Positions 1 to 11,260 of a stretch of 64,000 nucleotides of DNA are shown piece after piece. Each line of letters opens with the position of its first letter. The stretch's first letter is position 1. The DNA comes from Coffea arabica (lineage: Eukaryota; Streptophyta; Magnoliopsida; Gentianales; Rubiaceae): contig NC_092323.1 of NCBI RefSeq assembly GCF_036785885.1, forward strand, positions 682,001-746,000, read 5' to 3'. The position numbers and the translations under genes were made by a program. The notes under the pieces are model-generated. The model had not been told where the DNA came from. It did no database searches and saw only the letters and a program-made list of their open reading frames with translations.

Positions 1-580
1 GGCCCGGTTTCCGCTTGATGGATGGATAAATGGAGATGGACCATGTTTGCTAGCCAGGGCCCAAGGCGGCATTTTCTTCCCACCTTATGTAATTTCCTTT
101 TAATTTTATGACGTAATTTTTACAAATTCCTTTTATTGTCTCTCATTCTGCTTCTATATTTTTTTCTTTTGTGAACACAATACAAAGCAATTTGTTTTTA
201 GATGTGTGTTAATAAGGGCTTGTCGTGATAATTAACACTAGTACTACAGGCACACCCATGCGTGTGCAATTTAAAAATAAATTAGTTTTTATGAAATTTT
301 CTTTAACGAATTGATAGTTATCTTGGTAATTAAGGGTTAATGATAGTTATCTTGGTAATTAAGGATTAATGGATAAAGTTAATATCAAGTTAATTAAGGA
401 TTAATGGATAAAATTAACACAAAATTAACACAAAATTAACTCCATAGATGCTTTATTATCGTATAGATATCACCAACAATTATAAATAACACACACACAC
501 ACACATTACCTAAGGGAAACTCACAGTCCAACCCAAAAGGCATGCTAACTTTCAGGCTACACTGAATACCTTAAGTAGTA
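1..580. other. gene-free flank with short tandem repeats
   Basis: I see no coding exon here. Around 311-372 a unit of about 31 bp containing GATAGTTATCTTGGTAATTA is present twice in tandem, followed by shorter repeats of ATTAAGGATTAATGGATAAA and ACAAAATTAAC up to about 440. A (CA)n run lies near 490-505. Nothing points to a promoter or RNA gene. Confidence 0.6.
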
Positions 581-932
581 CTTCCTCCGTCTCGTTTTGT
601 TAGTCTTGATTTTTTTTTTTCACACAGATTAAGAAAGTGTAATTAATTTGGTTGGAAACATAAATTTAAATTAATAATTTCCTAAAATACCCTTATGCTA
701 ATCACGAAGAGTGCCAATTAATATCAGTTACAGCTAATGGGTTAGTATTGGAAAAGCTCAATGTATTCAATGTAGTGGGTTAGTATTTAATAACAATGTA
801 TTAATAACAAGACATTTAATAAGGGTATTTTAGATAATTTGAAAGATTACTACATTTCTTAATGGGAGAGTGGACTACAATTTGGAACAGATAAAAAAGA
901 AAAACACGACTATCAAAGTGGGACGGAGGGAG
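581..932. mobile_element. Stowaway-like MITE (Tc1/mariner)
   Basis: The left end reads CTTCCTCCGTCTCG and the right end GGGACGGAGGGAG, close to the Stowaway consensus CTCCCTCCGTCCC. Both ends are flanked by TA (579-580 and 933-934), the target duplication of Tc1/mariner elements. The element is about 352 bp, AT-rich inside and has no coding capacity. Ends and duplication are seen directly; the superfamily follows from the known terminal motif. Confidence 0.85.
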
Positions 933-2533
933 TAGTACATGTTATGTTATCGTATAGATATCAGTGGTCCGAATTTTCATCCGTCATCTTTCTTCGGTAA
1001 ATGTTACCAGAATCTAGGGCCAAAGTTTACCATTTTCTGTAGAGAAAGGAAAGGAAAGGAAAGGAAGTTGTGAGAGATTTAGTCACTTTAAGGTGTTGGC
1101 GATGCTTAATTAGGAACATAATTGTTTTCATATTGATTTGACCCCTTCCTTAGTGGCCATGCATATGAATAGTAAACGAAAAACATTTGATGAGGGACTG
1201 AAAATGCTACGAAGGATTTGATTTATGGGCGAAAAATCTGTTCTACAGTTGGTAGCGAAGGGCTGATGGAGTGAATGACAGACAGGAGAAAGAAATAGAG
1301 ACAAGCAACCGTTGCTCGGTTCCTCTTCTTCTTGAATCAATTAGAGAAGGCAACGAGCGAACAGCGCAAGGGAAAACTTGTGGGGCCAAACCAACCAACG
1401 ATTAGGGTTCTCTATCCGTCTATCGTGTCGTATTGTGGACCATGCAACGCGAGAAATGATGTAGTGACAACGTAGGACTTAGAGGTTGAGCGGCTTGCGA
1501 AGAATGACGTAGTTAGTACAAAAGCATGACGAGTTCAATGCATTTACATAGACAGGCGAACCATATTTGACATTTGATAGATCAAGTCAAATGCACTGCA
1601 AACTGCAAAGCAAACCTTCATTTTTCTTTGTTTCTAAAAAAAAAAAAATTATTTTTTCTTTTTCTCTTCTATATTCTAACCACATTTTATATGTATTCAT
1701 TCTCTATTTTTAATTAATTTTGCTTTTTCAACGCATGCATGGTGTGCAGTTCTATTTTACAAGCAATGATGACAGCTAAGTGATCGCTCTTATTTGAAGT
1801 TTGAATTAATTTCCAACTCGTACAGAGACTGATTCAAAATACTGCCCTTACTACAAAGATATGTGGTGTAATGTTCATCAAAGTCTTTGGAAGATTAGAT
1901 TATACTGAAGAATTGGTAGCAGTAGTTGTAGGAGGATCGGGCGAGACATTTTCCAGAGTAGCCCAAAAAAAATGTTGGGAGAGGAATTCGTCGGAAAGTT
2001 TGAGAAAAAAAAGAAATGTCGGTGGTGAAAGATTTTAGATTCGAGATTTTTTAATTATATTTAAGTAAAAATAAAAGAAGAAATATCCGACAGCCAGCCA
2101 CAAAGAAAGTAGAAACAGACAGACCGATCCACCTCCACCTGTGGGCTGTGGCCTGCCATCATCCATTCTACTTATTAGATTTGGATTGGGATGATCATTT
2201 CCACGAAACAAAAAGTAAAAAGCCAAAAGAAAAAAAAAAAAAGAGGAATAGGGGAGATGACCGGTGAAGTAGGAATGATGATGATGCAATCCAATTGCGG
2301 CGCCTTGATTCTCCGCGCACTGAATTCCCACAACAGTATTTCCCGCTCATTATTTCGCTGAAGAGAGCTTTTGCTTTTTACGGTCAAAGGCAATCGAGTG
2401 ATGATGATATTAACTACGTAATACTCGCCTCATCATCTCTGGATATTATTTTATTATTTTATTTAATATAATAAGCACCACAATATCCTGTAATCCCTAT
2501 TTGAATTTTTGTTTTTGGATCTATGGTCATGTC
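933..2533. other. gene-free spacer
   Basis: This stretch is AT-rich with homopolymer runs, for example a GGAAA repeat near 1048-1068 and poly(A) near 1637. Short open frames on the minus strand (such as 2035-2331 and 1128-1340) are low in complexity and resemble no family I know. No exon chain could be built. Confidence 0.55.
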
Positions 2534-2733
2534 TTAGTAGCTTGCAAACAAATCGAATCACTTGCGAGCGGTTCGATTTCGAACTCGGTCAATATTGAGT
2601 TCGAACTGATCAAGTCGAACCCGAGTTCAAAAATACTAAATTCGTTAATTTGCGAATCAATTCAAGCTCAATTATATATATGCTCGAGTTTAGAAATACT
2701 AAACTGGTTAGTTCCTGAGTCGGTTTGAGTTTG

Positions 2734-2779
<46 letters not shown>

Positions 2780-3020
2780 CATTTTTTTTACTTTTTTATT
2801 TTAAGAGTAATATTACATATATATCCCTAATATTTTTTATTTGTTTAAAAATTTATTATTTTATTCATTTATAAAAATATAAAATAAATAATGTTTAAAT
2901 TTTTTTTAAAGCTCGAGCTCGACTAGAATTTGATATTTTGAACTCGTCGAATTCGAGTTTCATAAAATTTCGGTTCGATTATGCTGAAGCTCGATTCAGC
3001 TTAACTTGTTTACGCCCCTA
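2534..3020. mobile_element. hAT-type MITE, 487 bp, with perfect 8 bp TSD
   Basis: The element is bounded by the perfect duplication GTCATGTC (2526-2533 and 3021-3028). Its ends are diverged inverted repeats: TTAGTAGCTTGCAAACAA on the left, and TAGGGGCGTAAACAAG when the right end is read inward. The interior is rich in CTCGA/TTCGA motifs shared with the element at 26915-27358 and holds a (TA)n run near 2734-2773. An 8 bp duplication and TAG-start ends are hAT features. No transposase is present. Confidence 0.75.
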
Positions 3021-3994
3021 GTCATGTCCTACTCCTATTTTAATTTATGTTCCCTTTAATCCAGCTTAAAGGGAAGGGAAAAAAAATCCCATCTCTAGTC
3101 TAGATTAAAGAAGTACGTCACTGTGCGTACCCCAATTGGGCCAAGGGGGGTAAAGGAGAGAATCCTACCTCAAGGAGGCAATTAGGCCAAGGGGAAGACA
3201 GGGAGAGAATCTCACCTCTAGGCTAAAGGAATACATCATTCTACACCCTTTAAATTTTTACTACATATGCTTGATCCGCGCATGTGATAGATTTTACTAC
3301 AGATGCTTGATGTCAGTCAATCGGATCTCATTCCCCTGGCTGTGCCAAAACGAAAGTAACTTCACAAGACCATCCTAGCCGAACTATTCGAGATATTTTA
3401 CTACTATTTCTGTTTCATTCCGGTTTGGTACAATGATACTCCTTCATCCAAGGTCGACGAAGGCAGTAGCTGTAATTAAGATTTTGACTAACCTCTGCAT
3501 TCATTCCTCCAATTACATTTGACAGCGAAAAAAATCAACACAAATATCAGATGAAATTTGTGCTAAACCCATCCATATACTACGCTATTGCAATATAAAC
3601 AACGGCCCTTCATTTTCTCTGTCTGTAACATTATGGAAAATAGCGACACGTGTAAATTCAAATTGAGAAACTACACAAAAATGATCTGGCATCAGGCCTC
3701 TTTGCACAAACACCACGGGCCATCCATTCTTGAAAGCCAAGAGTGCAGAAGAGACAGATGATAAAACCACCTGAAGCAAAGATGCATATCCTTGAAAAAT
3801 ATTGTATAATCTTATAGCACTTGATATCAGTGGCACGCATGTATCCTATGTCTAACTCCATTTCCACTCTCAAAGCTTCAAAACACTGTACTGTTTTGAT
3901 TCCATTGCGGACGAAAGCGGTTAAAAGATAGGAAACTGAATATTTTTGCACTAAGGGTGCAGCTATGATTGTGAAAAATAAAGTCAGTAGAGAC
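3021..3994. other. spacer downstream of the eS8 pseudogene
   Basis: Around 3125-3220 a unit of about 45-50 bp with GGCCAAGGGG and GGAGAGAATC is present twice, imperfectly. The last few hundred bases before 3995 would be the 3' UTR and downstream flank of the eS8 copy on the minus strand. The frames at 3585-3836 and 3658-4008 look like shadows of that flank. Confidence 0.45.
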
Positions 3995-6416
3995 TTAGGC
4001 AGCACCACTGGCTCCCTTTCCTTTCTTTCTCTGGATTTTCTTCACGTAGAACTCAAGCTCTTTGCCTTCCAAGATATACCTGCAAATATCAACGCCACAA
4101 CAAGTGAAAACGATGTGAAAATGGCCAAAAAGATTGTTGTAATTAATCCAAGTAATTAAACAACAAACAAACAACTAAAGCGCCTAGCATAATTACAGAG
4201 CATTAACCAGCTCTCCTTCCTGAATGTAATGTAACAACTGAAATTGGGAACCGATGTTCTTTGACACACAATTAACCATCCAGGCAGCAAAATCTGCCAA
4301 AAGTTTCAATAGTTGGATAATCGTTCCACAGTAATATGTATTAATGTCACCATTTTTGTTTAAATGAAAATGTATAATGATTCCTAAGTACTTTAAAACA
4401 CTAATGTAAAAGGAACATCATGAATAATGCATACCCATCTGCGCGACCACACTGGAGAGGCCTTGAAGAAATTGCAGCCAACAACCGACCACCTGCAAAC
4501 TGCTCCTCAAAATGAGGATCAATCTTGCAATCCTGTTGACGCTGCCTCAGTTTTCTTACAACATGGTTACTCTTTGTATCCTCTATATACGCCTCAGGTT
4601 CCTAAAAGACATGTTCATAATGAAAATTATCAAGCATTGAAAACGATGTTATCAAAAATTAGATTAATTCACTTTAAATTCTATTCCAACTGTATATAAC
4701 AGGTCAGCATAATCCTAATGTAACTGCTCACTAAGTTGCACAACTAAATAGGTAAAAGCATTTATTGCATGTAACAATTCTGCCAAATAGTTTTTAAAAC
4801 AATTCCAGATTCAATTCCGTACGCAATTGATGAAAATGCAACTGCACAACAGCAAATCAATGTAATAGTTGGCCAGAAGGAAAAGGAAAAAAAAAAAAAA
4901 CAAGTATGTACTCCAAACTTCTCCTTCCTTCTTAGTAGCAGCAGTCTTCTTCTTGCAACCAATGTCAACACCATAATGCTGAAGATACCACTGCTTACAT
5001 GGTGCAGCCTCAACTTGAACTATAGCACTCTTGACCAAAGTCTGGGTCCTAACCAGTTCATTGTTAGAAGCATTAAAAACTACGTCAAGTATACGAGTCT
5101 TCCTGGTAAGAGACTCATTTCCCCATGAGTAATTCCCAGAGTCCAACCTCAGTGCACGCCACTTCACATTCCCACCTCTTACCCTAACCCTCCTTACTGC
5201 CTTGTTACCATCCAACTTAGTGTTTGAAGGTCACCTTCCCAACTCACACCTACTAGCAAACAAGAGAGTTGTCATAATCCGGACTCTAGAGATTATTATT
5301 ACGAGGCACAGATGCAACACAATCACATGGTAAGACCAGAATTTATGCCAGTCAATTGCGAGCATAGATGGACCATAACTAAGACTACAGGGATTGTCAA
5401 AGTCAGGCAAAGATGGTGCATAACAGCAGGATACAACTCAAATTCATGCTAACCATTCTTAAGAAGTCACAACCTAGATTTTCTTTTCACACGGGCAAGG
5501 AGCAACATAGCCAAGTAATACCCAGTACATGTATAAATAAAGCAACCACAAGGTCCAGAACCCAATGGTTCTCTTCAACCGTATACAGTAAGCCACAAAT
5601 GGACTAGGCTTTAATACTAATGAATATTATGAATTGCAATATATGCAGGCATAGACCAAACAAAACTAAATTAACACTACTCAATATTATGAATTGCAAC
5701 ATAGCTCTTTAATACTACCAAAATCACAGAGAGGACCTGGAAACAAACTAAAATGATCATCAACTTAATCGAATGAACAAAGGCACCGAAGAACATAGCA
5801 ATGAAAAATCTAATACCCAAAAAAAGGATAGCAAAATAAAATAAAATAAAAAAGAGCATTCGGTCTTTTAGAAGTACAACCAATCACCCCAAGCCATTAA
5901 TTGGTGCCAATGTAGTCAGGCATAGACAAACCAAAACAAAATTCTACAACTAAATCAACGCCCGTCATTCTCAGGAGAGTAGCTTTTCTCATCATAGAAA
6001 TCAAACATCTTCATCAGACCATGCAATTAGGTCCCTAGACAATAATTGCTAAAAACAATAAAGTATAAATCATCCCATACTTAGTAAAATGCATAAGGCC
6101 ACCATCTTACACATGAGTTTTACATAAACACAACAATAGTCCTTCTCAAACAAATGCATATTTGAAAATGAACTTTGTAGTGATTAAGAATTTTATTTTG
6201 GTGGGCTTACTTTCGCTTTTTCCTTCAGGCCCTCTTCTTGCCTCAAGTGGCACGCCTCTTGTGCATTGAATCGCAAGAAATACCTACACGGCGTACCAAA
6301 AAAAAAATTTACCAACTAAAATCGTTGATTCAGAAGGTATGATGAAGTTGAACAAAGACGGTGAGGGAAATAAAAATGCGATGAAGACGAATGAATACAC
6401 AAAAAGTATTACCCAT
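3995..6416 (-). pseudogene. RPS8: 40S ribosomal protein eS8 (RPS8), intron-bearing pseudogene
   Basis: The product would be small-subunit ribosomal protein eS8. Five coding exons join in frame: 6413-6416 (ATGG), 6211-6283, 4919-5249, 4435-4601 and 3995-4079, for 219 residues plus stop, against about 222 in Arabidopsis. Family sequence is clear: [42 protein letters not shown] and [10 protein letters not shown], with a lysine-rich end. Junctions are GT-AG, although the exon 3 donor (GTTTGG) is weak. Three in-frame stops break it: codons 15 (usual Gly) and 21 (usual Trp) in exon 2, and the codon of the usual Gln in YELGRQP near the start of exon 3. Four Cys codons sit where the family has other residues (Arg, Tyr, Arg and usually Phe). 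Because introns are kept, this is not a processed copy. The first ATG after the stops (5213-5215) could give only a protein without the N-terminal RNA-binding part. A functional paralogue presumably lies elsewhere. Confidence 0.88.
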
Positions 6417-7641
6417 TTTGCTGTTGCAGTTGGCGCTGCTGATGGATTCTACAGCTCCTGCGAGTTGATCCAAATGTGAAGGTCTGAGAGGAAAGGGGAA
6501 GCCGAATCTATCGGAAGGGGCAAGGGTCCAAGAAAATACGAGCAGGGCCTTTCTAAAATCGGTTTTTTCGGCCCACTGCAAAATCAGACAAGCCTAAATA
6601 AGTCTAATCAAGTCAAATACGCCTAGTATTTAAACAAATTTGACGAGTTTGAAATTTTGTTTAAAATTGGGTTGTTTATTTGTTGAATTGAGATTAAACG
6701 AATTTTTTGTCGAATTTGAATGTTCAAGATTGGGTTGTTTATCTATTGAACTAAGATTGAGTTTTATTAAATTTGAATGTTGTCGGATGATTTTTATGAA
6801 ATTTGAGTTTTTATGTTAATGACAAACCAAGCTTGAACGAACGGTTACCAAGCTAAATTCGAGTTCGATTCGGGTATGAAATAACTTGGTTCATGTTACA
6901 ATTCTACCTACCTATGCCTTTTATGTTGATTTTTTTGACCGTTTTACTGATTTATCCTTGCAAGAAAAGGTGATGGTATTAAACCCAGGGTGGATAGTTA
7001 ATACAATTAAACGATCGGTAGTCGCATGTTAGGATTTGATATTAACAAGAAGTTACTGACAAATAATCCAATAGAATTTGTAAAAGAACCCTAAAAATCA
7101 GTCCGACATTCCGTAGAATTAATCTTCTATACACTGACAGTATATTCATTTTTACTATTTGATATATAACATTTGAAATCCAAATTTTGCACATATATTG
7201 TACATCCAACCGTGATAGGGTTTATACTGTCAATGTATATAAAATTTACTCATATATAAAAATCTGATAACATGTTATCACTTACAAATCCAAAAGGCAG
7301 TAAAATAAAACGGAAAAAGAAAATTATGAATGAAATGACCATATCACCACTAACAAATCCAGCATTTCTAGGCTACTCCTCTGCGTGGTAGCGTCGGAAA
7401 ACAATATTCTGTTCCACTCAGTCACTGGATTCATCGATGGTACAAACCAAAAAGCAGGACCCAATTCCTTGATTCCTCGTCTCGTACTGCAATTCATTTT
7501 TCCTCCAAGTTCTTGATGTCAGAATATTTAGCTCTACAAAAAGGGGGAAAAAAAAACTTGTTCCCGCTGATGAAGCAAATAAATACCGTATTTGATGCCA
7601 AACACTAGTAGTTTATTGCTACACTCGAGGGTGTAATCCAG
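6417..7641. other. spacer between eS8 pseudogene and LOG-like gene, with a small MITE
   Basis: 6417-6600 looks like the old 5' leader and promoter of the eS8 copy (minus strand). About 6600-6900 is a TTGAATTTG/TCGAGTTCGA-rich stretch resembling the interiors of the window's hAT MITEs, but I could not find paired ends. 7128-7239 is a separate small inverted-repeat element, listed on its own. The final 300 bases should hold the promoter of the plus-strand LOG-like gene; I see no clear TATA box. Confidence 0.5.
7128..7239. mobile_element. short inverted-repeat MITE
   Basis: TATACACTGACAGTATA at 7128 and TATACTGTCAATGTATA at 7223 are inverted copies of one another with one mismatch, enclosing about 80 bp of AT-rich DNA. 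No target duplication could be assigned with confidence, so the superfamily stays open and the ends may extend a few bases. Confidence 0.6.
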
Positions 7642-9659
7642 ATGGGGTTTTCCTTAACCAGCCTTGCTCCCACCAATTGTCATACCTCCCTCGGAATTTC
7701 TCATCAAATAACTCGAAAATTTCTGCTTTTTAATGGGAAAGAGAGAGGCACAGTAGGTTTTAAGTCATCAGAGCTTAAGCCTAAACCGAGAAATTTGGTT
7801 CTCTGCAAGCTTGAGTACATCGATTTTGATGCAAGAACCAGCCCGACGGAGGTACAACGTATTCCCATCTTCAACTACAGTTTACTTGTTTAGTGTACAT
7901 GAATGCTTGTATTCCAGTTGAATGTCTTGGGGAAAATGAAGAGAAATGTATAGACCGTGCCGTTGCAAAAATAAAGTTTCTGTCTTCTCTGTTTCTTGTT
8001 TTTGCTAATGCTCTTGACCATTTTAAATGATTGAGCTCGGTAGAAATGATGAGGAAATTGGACTGCTGTTTCTTATTATTCTATCAGAATCAGGTTTGAC
8101 GCAGCTACTTCGATTTTTTGTTTTTGTTAAAGTTAAAAGCTTGGTGCCACCTCTCCTTTGACCTTTATGTAGTGATTTTCTTAGCTTAGAACTTGGAAAT
8201 TCCATATCACTTTCTCAGTAAAATGTAGGTTTACTGCCTTGCTGATGCCCGAAAGATTATCTAAATCCCTTCTGGGATTTCCATATTTAGGATTAGTAAT
8301 TGACTGTTTCAGCAGGCAGTCCCTTTTTGTTAAAAACTTCAACTGCTTCAATATGGTTCCGTGCATTTGTACATTTCCCCTGTTTCCTGATTTTCATGAG
8401 GCTAAAAGGTTCTGGAATGTAAAGCCCGTGGAGATATGCTTCGCATTTCTTGATAGTTGGATTTTTGGTTTGGCTTCTGGATATTTGTTTTTTCTTTTCT
8501 TTACCTTATTTTTGCTTTTTTCTTCTCTCCAGCACTTGATTTTGATGTTTTTCTATTACCATGCTCTATCTCTCTCTGGTTTTTTTTTTTTTTTGGGGGG
8601 GGGGGGGTGTTTGGGTGGTGGTGGTGCTGCTGCTGCTGCTGCTGGAGGGGAGGGACGAGACTTCATGATTGCAATTGATGCATACCAAGATCTTGCCCAT
8701 CCATTGCCTAGTGAATGGAAGCTTGTTTACATTGTTCCATCAATGTAGTAAAGATCATTCTTTACTGATTATTGAGATTAAGAAGCATTTTTAACTTCAA
8801 TATCAGGTGAAGAAAGAAATTGAGGAATGCTACAAACTCATACACAGGCTAGGCAGAGGTGTTGCATACTTGGGTTCTTCAAGGATGGGACCTAACCACC
8901 CTCATTATACGCAAGCATTTGAGTTGGGTAGAGAGGTAGAATATTTCAGGTCTATAAACCCAAAAAAGAACATAGTAACGAAAATATAAATTGGAAAGAT
9001 TAAATCTGGAATATTGCTTGATTTTAGTCCTCGGATGTGGCCTGTTTGATAGATTGCAGGGCTCTTAGATTGTACATCCTGGTCAGGGGCTGGACCAGGG
9101 CTCATGGATGCTGCCACACAAGGAGCTCTGCAAGCTGGAAAACCAGTAGGTGGATTCAAAATAGGAAAAGAAGCTGGAGAATGGACGGCTACAAACTTTC
9201 ACCCGTACTTGCCATCGGAAGCATATCTTACATGCAGGTAAGCGTCATGCTATCAGAATTTTACTTTACGAGTTTCAGGACTAGGTCAGTTGAATAAATT
9301 CAAGAAACACACACAGGTTCTTTTCCGCAAGAAAGCATGGGTTAGTGGATGCTGTTGTCAGAGCTAGTGGTTCTGATAAGACAGCCGTCGTTGCCCTTCC
9401 TGGCGGTATTGGAACTCTGGACGAAATATTTGAGATCATGGCGTTAATTCAACTCGAAAGAATTGGATCATCGCTTCGGGTGCCCTTTCTTTTAATGAAC
9501 TATGATTCCTTTTATGAGAAGCTGCTGGAATTTCTTGACAATTGTGAGGAATGGGGAACTCTCTCAAAGGGTGAGGTTTCCTCACTGTGGAAAGTATGCG
9601 GCAACAACACAGAAGCCTTGAGCTATTTGGCGCATTTCTATGGCCTTTCTTTATTGTGA
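7642..9659 (+). CDS. LOG-like / 'lysine decarboxylase' family protein, probably plastid-targeted
   Basis: Four exons join in frame: 7642-7851, 8807-8935, 9053-9237 and 9317-9659, for 288 residues. Residues 1 to about 60 are rich in Ser, Thr, Lys and Arg with few acids and look like a transit peptide. The Rossmann-type core follows, with YLGSSRMGP, WSGAGPGLMDAA, FFSARKHGLVDA and PGGIGTLDEIFEI. The last is the PGGxGTxxE signature of cytokinin riboside 5'-monophosphate phosphoribohydrolases (LOG), and the Arg of SARKHG matches the catalytic Arg. The exon 3 acceptor is the AG at 9051-9052; the AG at 9057-9058, six bases further on, would also keep the frame and drop two residues. The sequence resembles the divergent At1g50575 type rather than canonical LOGs (recalled, not checked), so cytokinin activation is likely but not certain. 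Intron 1 (955 bp) contains a T/G homopolymer followed by GGT and GCT repeats near 8580-8643. Confidence 0.88.
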
Positions 9660-10210
9660 TGAAGCCATATGATAAAGGAGAGCCTAAATCACAAACTGAA
9701 TGTGGATCTGTTTCTTGATTCTTTTAGGTGGTTGCTTTGACCCTCAAATCTTGACTACACAGATAGTCTTTTTTTTATATATGATAGCTTTCTATACTAT
9801 GGCGAGGGGAGGGTCCGAAGAGGTTTTGAGATAACTAACTCAAAGTGAACTGAACTATCACCGGACTAGATAGATAGTCACCAGACTTGTTTTATACTAT
9901 TTCTCTGGGACTAAGCTCTGGGCATTTTGAACTACCAAAGGAAAAGCACTATGCTTCCACATTCATAAAAGCATTATGCATATTTTACTTAAAACTGATG
10001 GTAATTTATTCCTGACATAATAATAATAAAAATGTTTACGAGGACCGAGAAAAACATCAGCAATGTCAACAAGCAAATCCTACTTCAATAAGGAGAGACA
10101 CTTGGAAAAGACTCGAAAAATCCTAAAGCCAAATGGGCATAATAACTCCATAAACTAAAAGACTCGATTATAGAGGGGAATCCTGCATTCTACTGCGAAC
10201 GGCTGATGCC
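9660..10210. other. convergent 3' flanks of LOG-like and HMA genes
   Basis: The two neighbouring genes point toward each other across this 550 bp gap, so it should hold both 3' UTRs and polyadenylation sites. It is AT-rich, with an AATAATAATAAA run near 10019. No further gene is seen. Confidence 0.5.
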
Positions 10211-11178
10211 TTAATAACCGACAGCGTATCCTCGATCATAACTAGGGGCACCACCATATCCAGGGTAAGCTTGTGCTCCGGTGAAATATCGGTGGTCTGG
10301 TCCGTCCAAATTGCTGGAGCATTGTCCGTGCTGCCACCAAAGCATCTCTACATATTTCTCCAACTTTCCTATCTTGTACAGTAGCATGTTTGCATTCACG
10401 CAGCCCGATATTTGAATTATTCCATCTTCATGCATCTTGAAGTGTCGTATCCCTACACATATTTTGTCCAACAAGAGAAATTTATAAATTAAAATAACAA
10501 TATGTTCAAAACAAAAACTGGTCTAGGAAACAATAAACTTTGAAAAAAAAAATCATAAAAGGAATAATGCTTCTGAATTAGGGAGAACCCTGTTTATAGA
10601 AAATCTGACAATATACATTACATCAAAACATAATAATAAAAAAAGGGCTTTTGCGTAAAAAAAAAAAAAAAAAAAATATTGCGTAAGCATGTCTAGCTAT
10701 ACATGCTATGATTGCGGAAAGAAAGAAAGAAAGGTTTCATGTTCGCTTGGATCAATTTGTATGAAGATTAATCCCATGACTCTGTATCGAATCGAGGACA
10801 TTAATAATAGATTGTTGTAATTATGAGATGCAAGCAACTTGCCTTGGTTCGAGCCGACCACTTTGCCTAACTTGTACAGAGCTTTCGATGATCCTCTTCT
10901 GGTCATGTCCCATCTCAGCGTACAAGCCTGAATGAGTGAAGAAAGTGGATTACTATAAAAAAAAAAAAAAAGATTTCCAATAAATCTAAAACCCAAAAAA
11001 AGACAAAAAAAAAAAAAAGAGCAATAAACCTTAAACCCAAAAAGAAAAGAAAAAAAAAGAATCAAAGTTAACAACAAACACAAAAAGCTCGTATTTTGAC
11101 CATGAAATCAGCGGCCTCCTCCGGATAAACCCTGGGCGCGGCAGCCATGAAGGACTTGGAAGACTTGAAGAACTTCAT
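10211..11178 (-). CDS. small HMA-fold protein lacking the metal-binding CxxC
   Basis: Three exons (11101-11178, 10843-10927 and 10211-10452) encode 134 residues. After a 26-residue leader, residues 27 to about 100 follow the pattern of plant heavy-metal-associated domains: CTLRWDMTRRGSSKALYKLG, then GIRHFKMHEDGIIQISGCVN, then ANMLLYKIGKLEKYVEMLWW. Where HMA proteins have MxCxxC, this protein has MTRRGSS, so copper or zinc binding by the usual site is unlikely. The tail is Gly/Tyr-rich (GYGGAPSYDRGYAVGY) with no C-terminal CaaX box, unlike isoprenylated HIPPs. Intron 2 uses a GC donor (AAG|GCAAGT, the standard GC-AG form), and the frame holds only with it. The partner is unknown; a protein-interaction role is inference. 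Confidence 0.75.
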
Positions 11179-11252
11179 AGTAGGAGTATCACTTTTGTTG
11201 GTTGGTCGTTAGGGTTGTGATATAATGGAATGAATGGGGAGCCAGTGCATGA

Positions 11253-11260
11253 ATTTATAG
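11253..11260 (-). promoter_or_regulatory. TATA-box candidate of the HMA gene
   Basis: On the minus strand CTATAAAT lies about 75 bp upstream of the ATG at 11178, a spacing that would give a leader of roughly 45 bp. Assigned by motif and distance only. Confidence 0.45.

Noticed and set aside
2035-2393. Minus-strand frames of 72-98 codons
   Set aside because: They overlap in two phases, are Phe/Leu/His-rich through homopolymers, and resemble no family.
4811-5215. eS8 central exon read as an independent gene
   Set aside because: The frame is eS8 exon 3, and its 3' part runs on into an intron. The upstream and downstream exons are present, so it is part of the pseudogene.
6600-6900. Possible third CTCGA-type MITE
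   Set aside because: Internal motifs fit, but no paired ends or target duplication were found, so it is left as spacer.
8239-8748. 169-codon plus-strand frame
   Set aside because: It lies inside LOG-like intron 1 and runs through T, G and GCT repeats. The flanking exons join cleanly without it.
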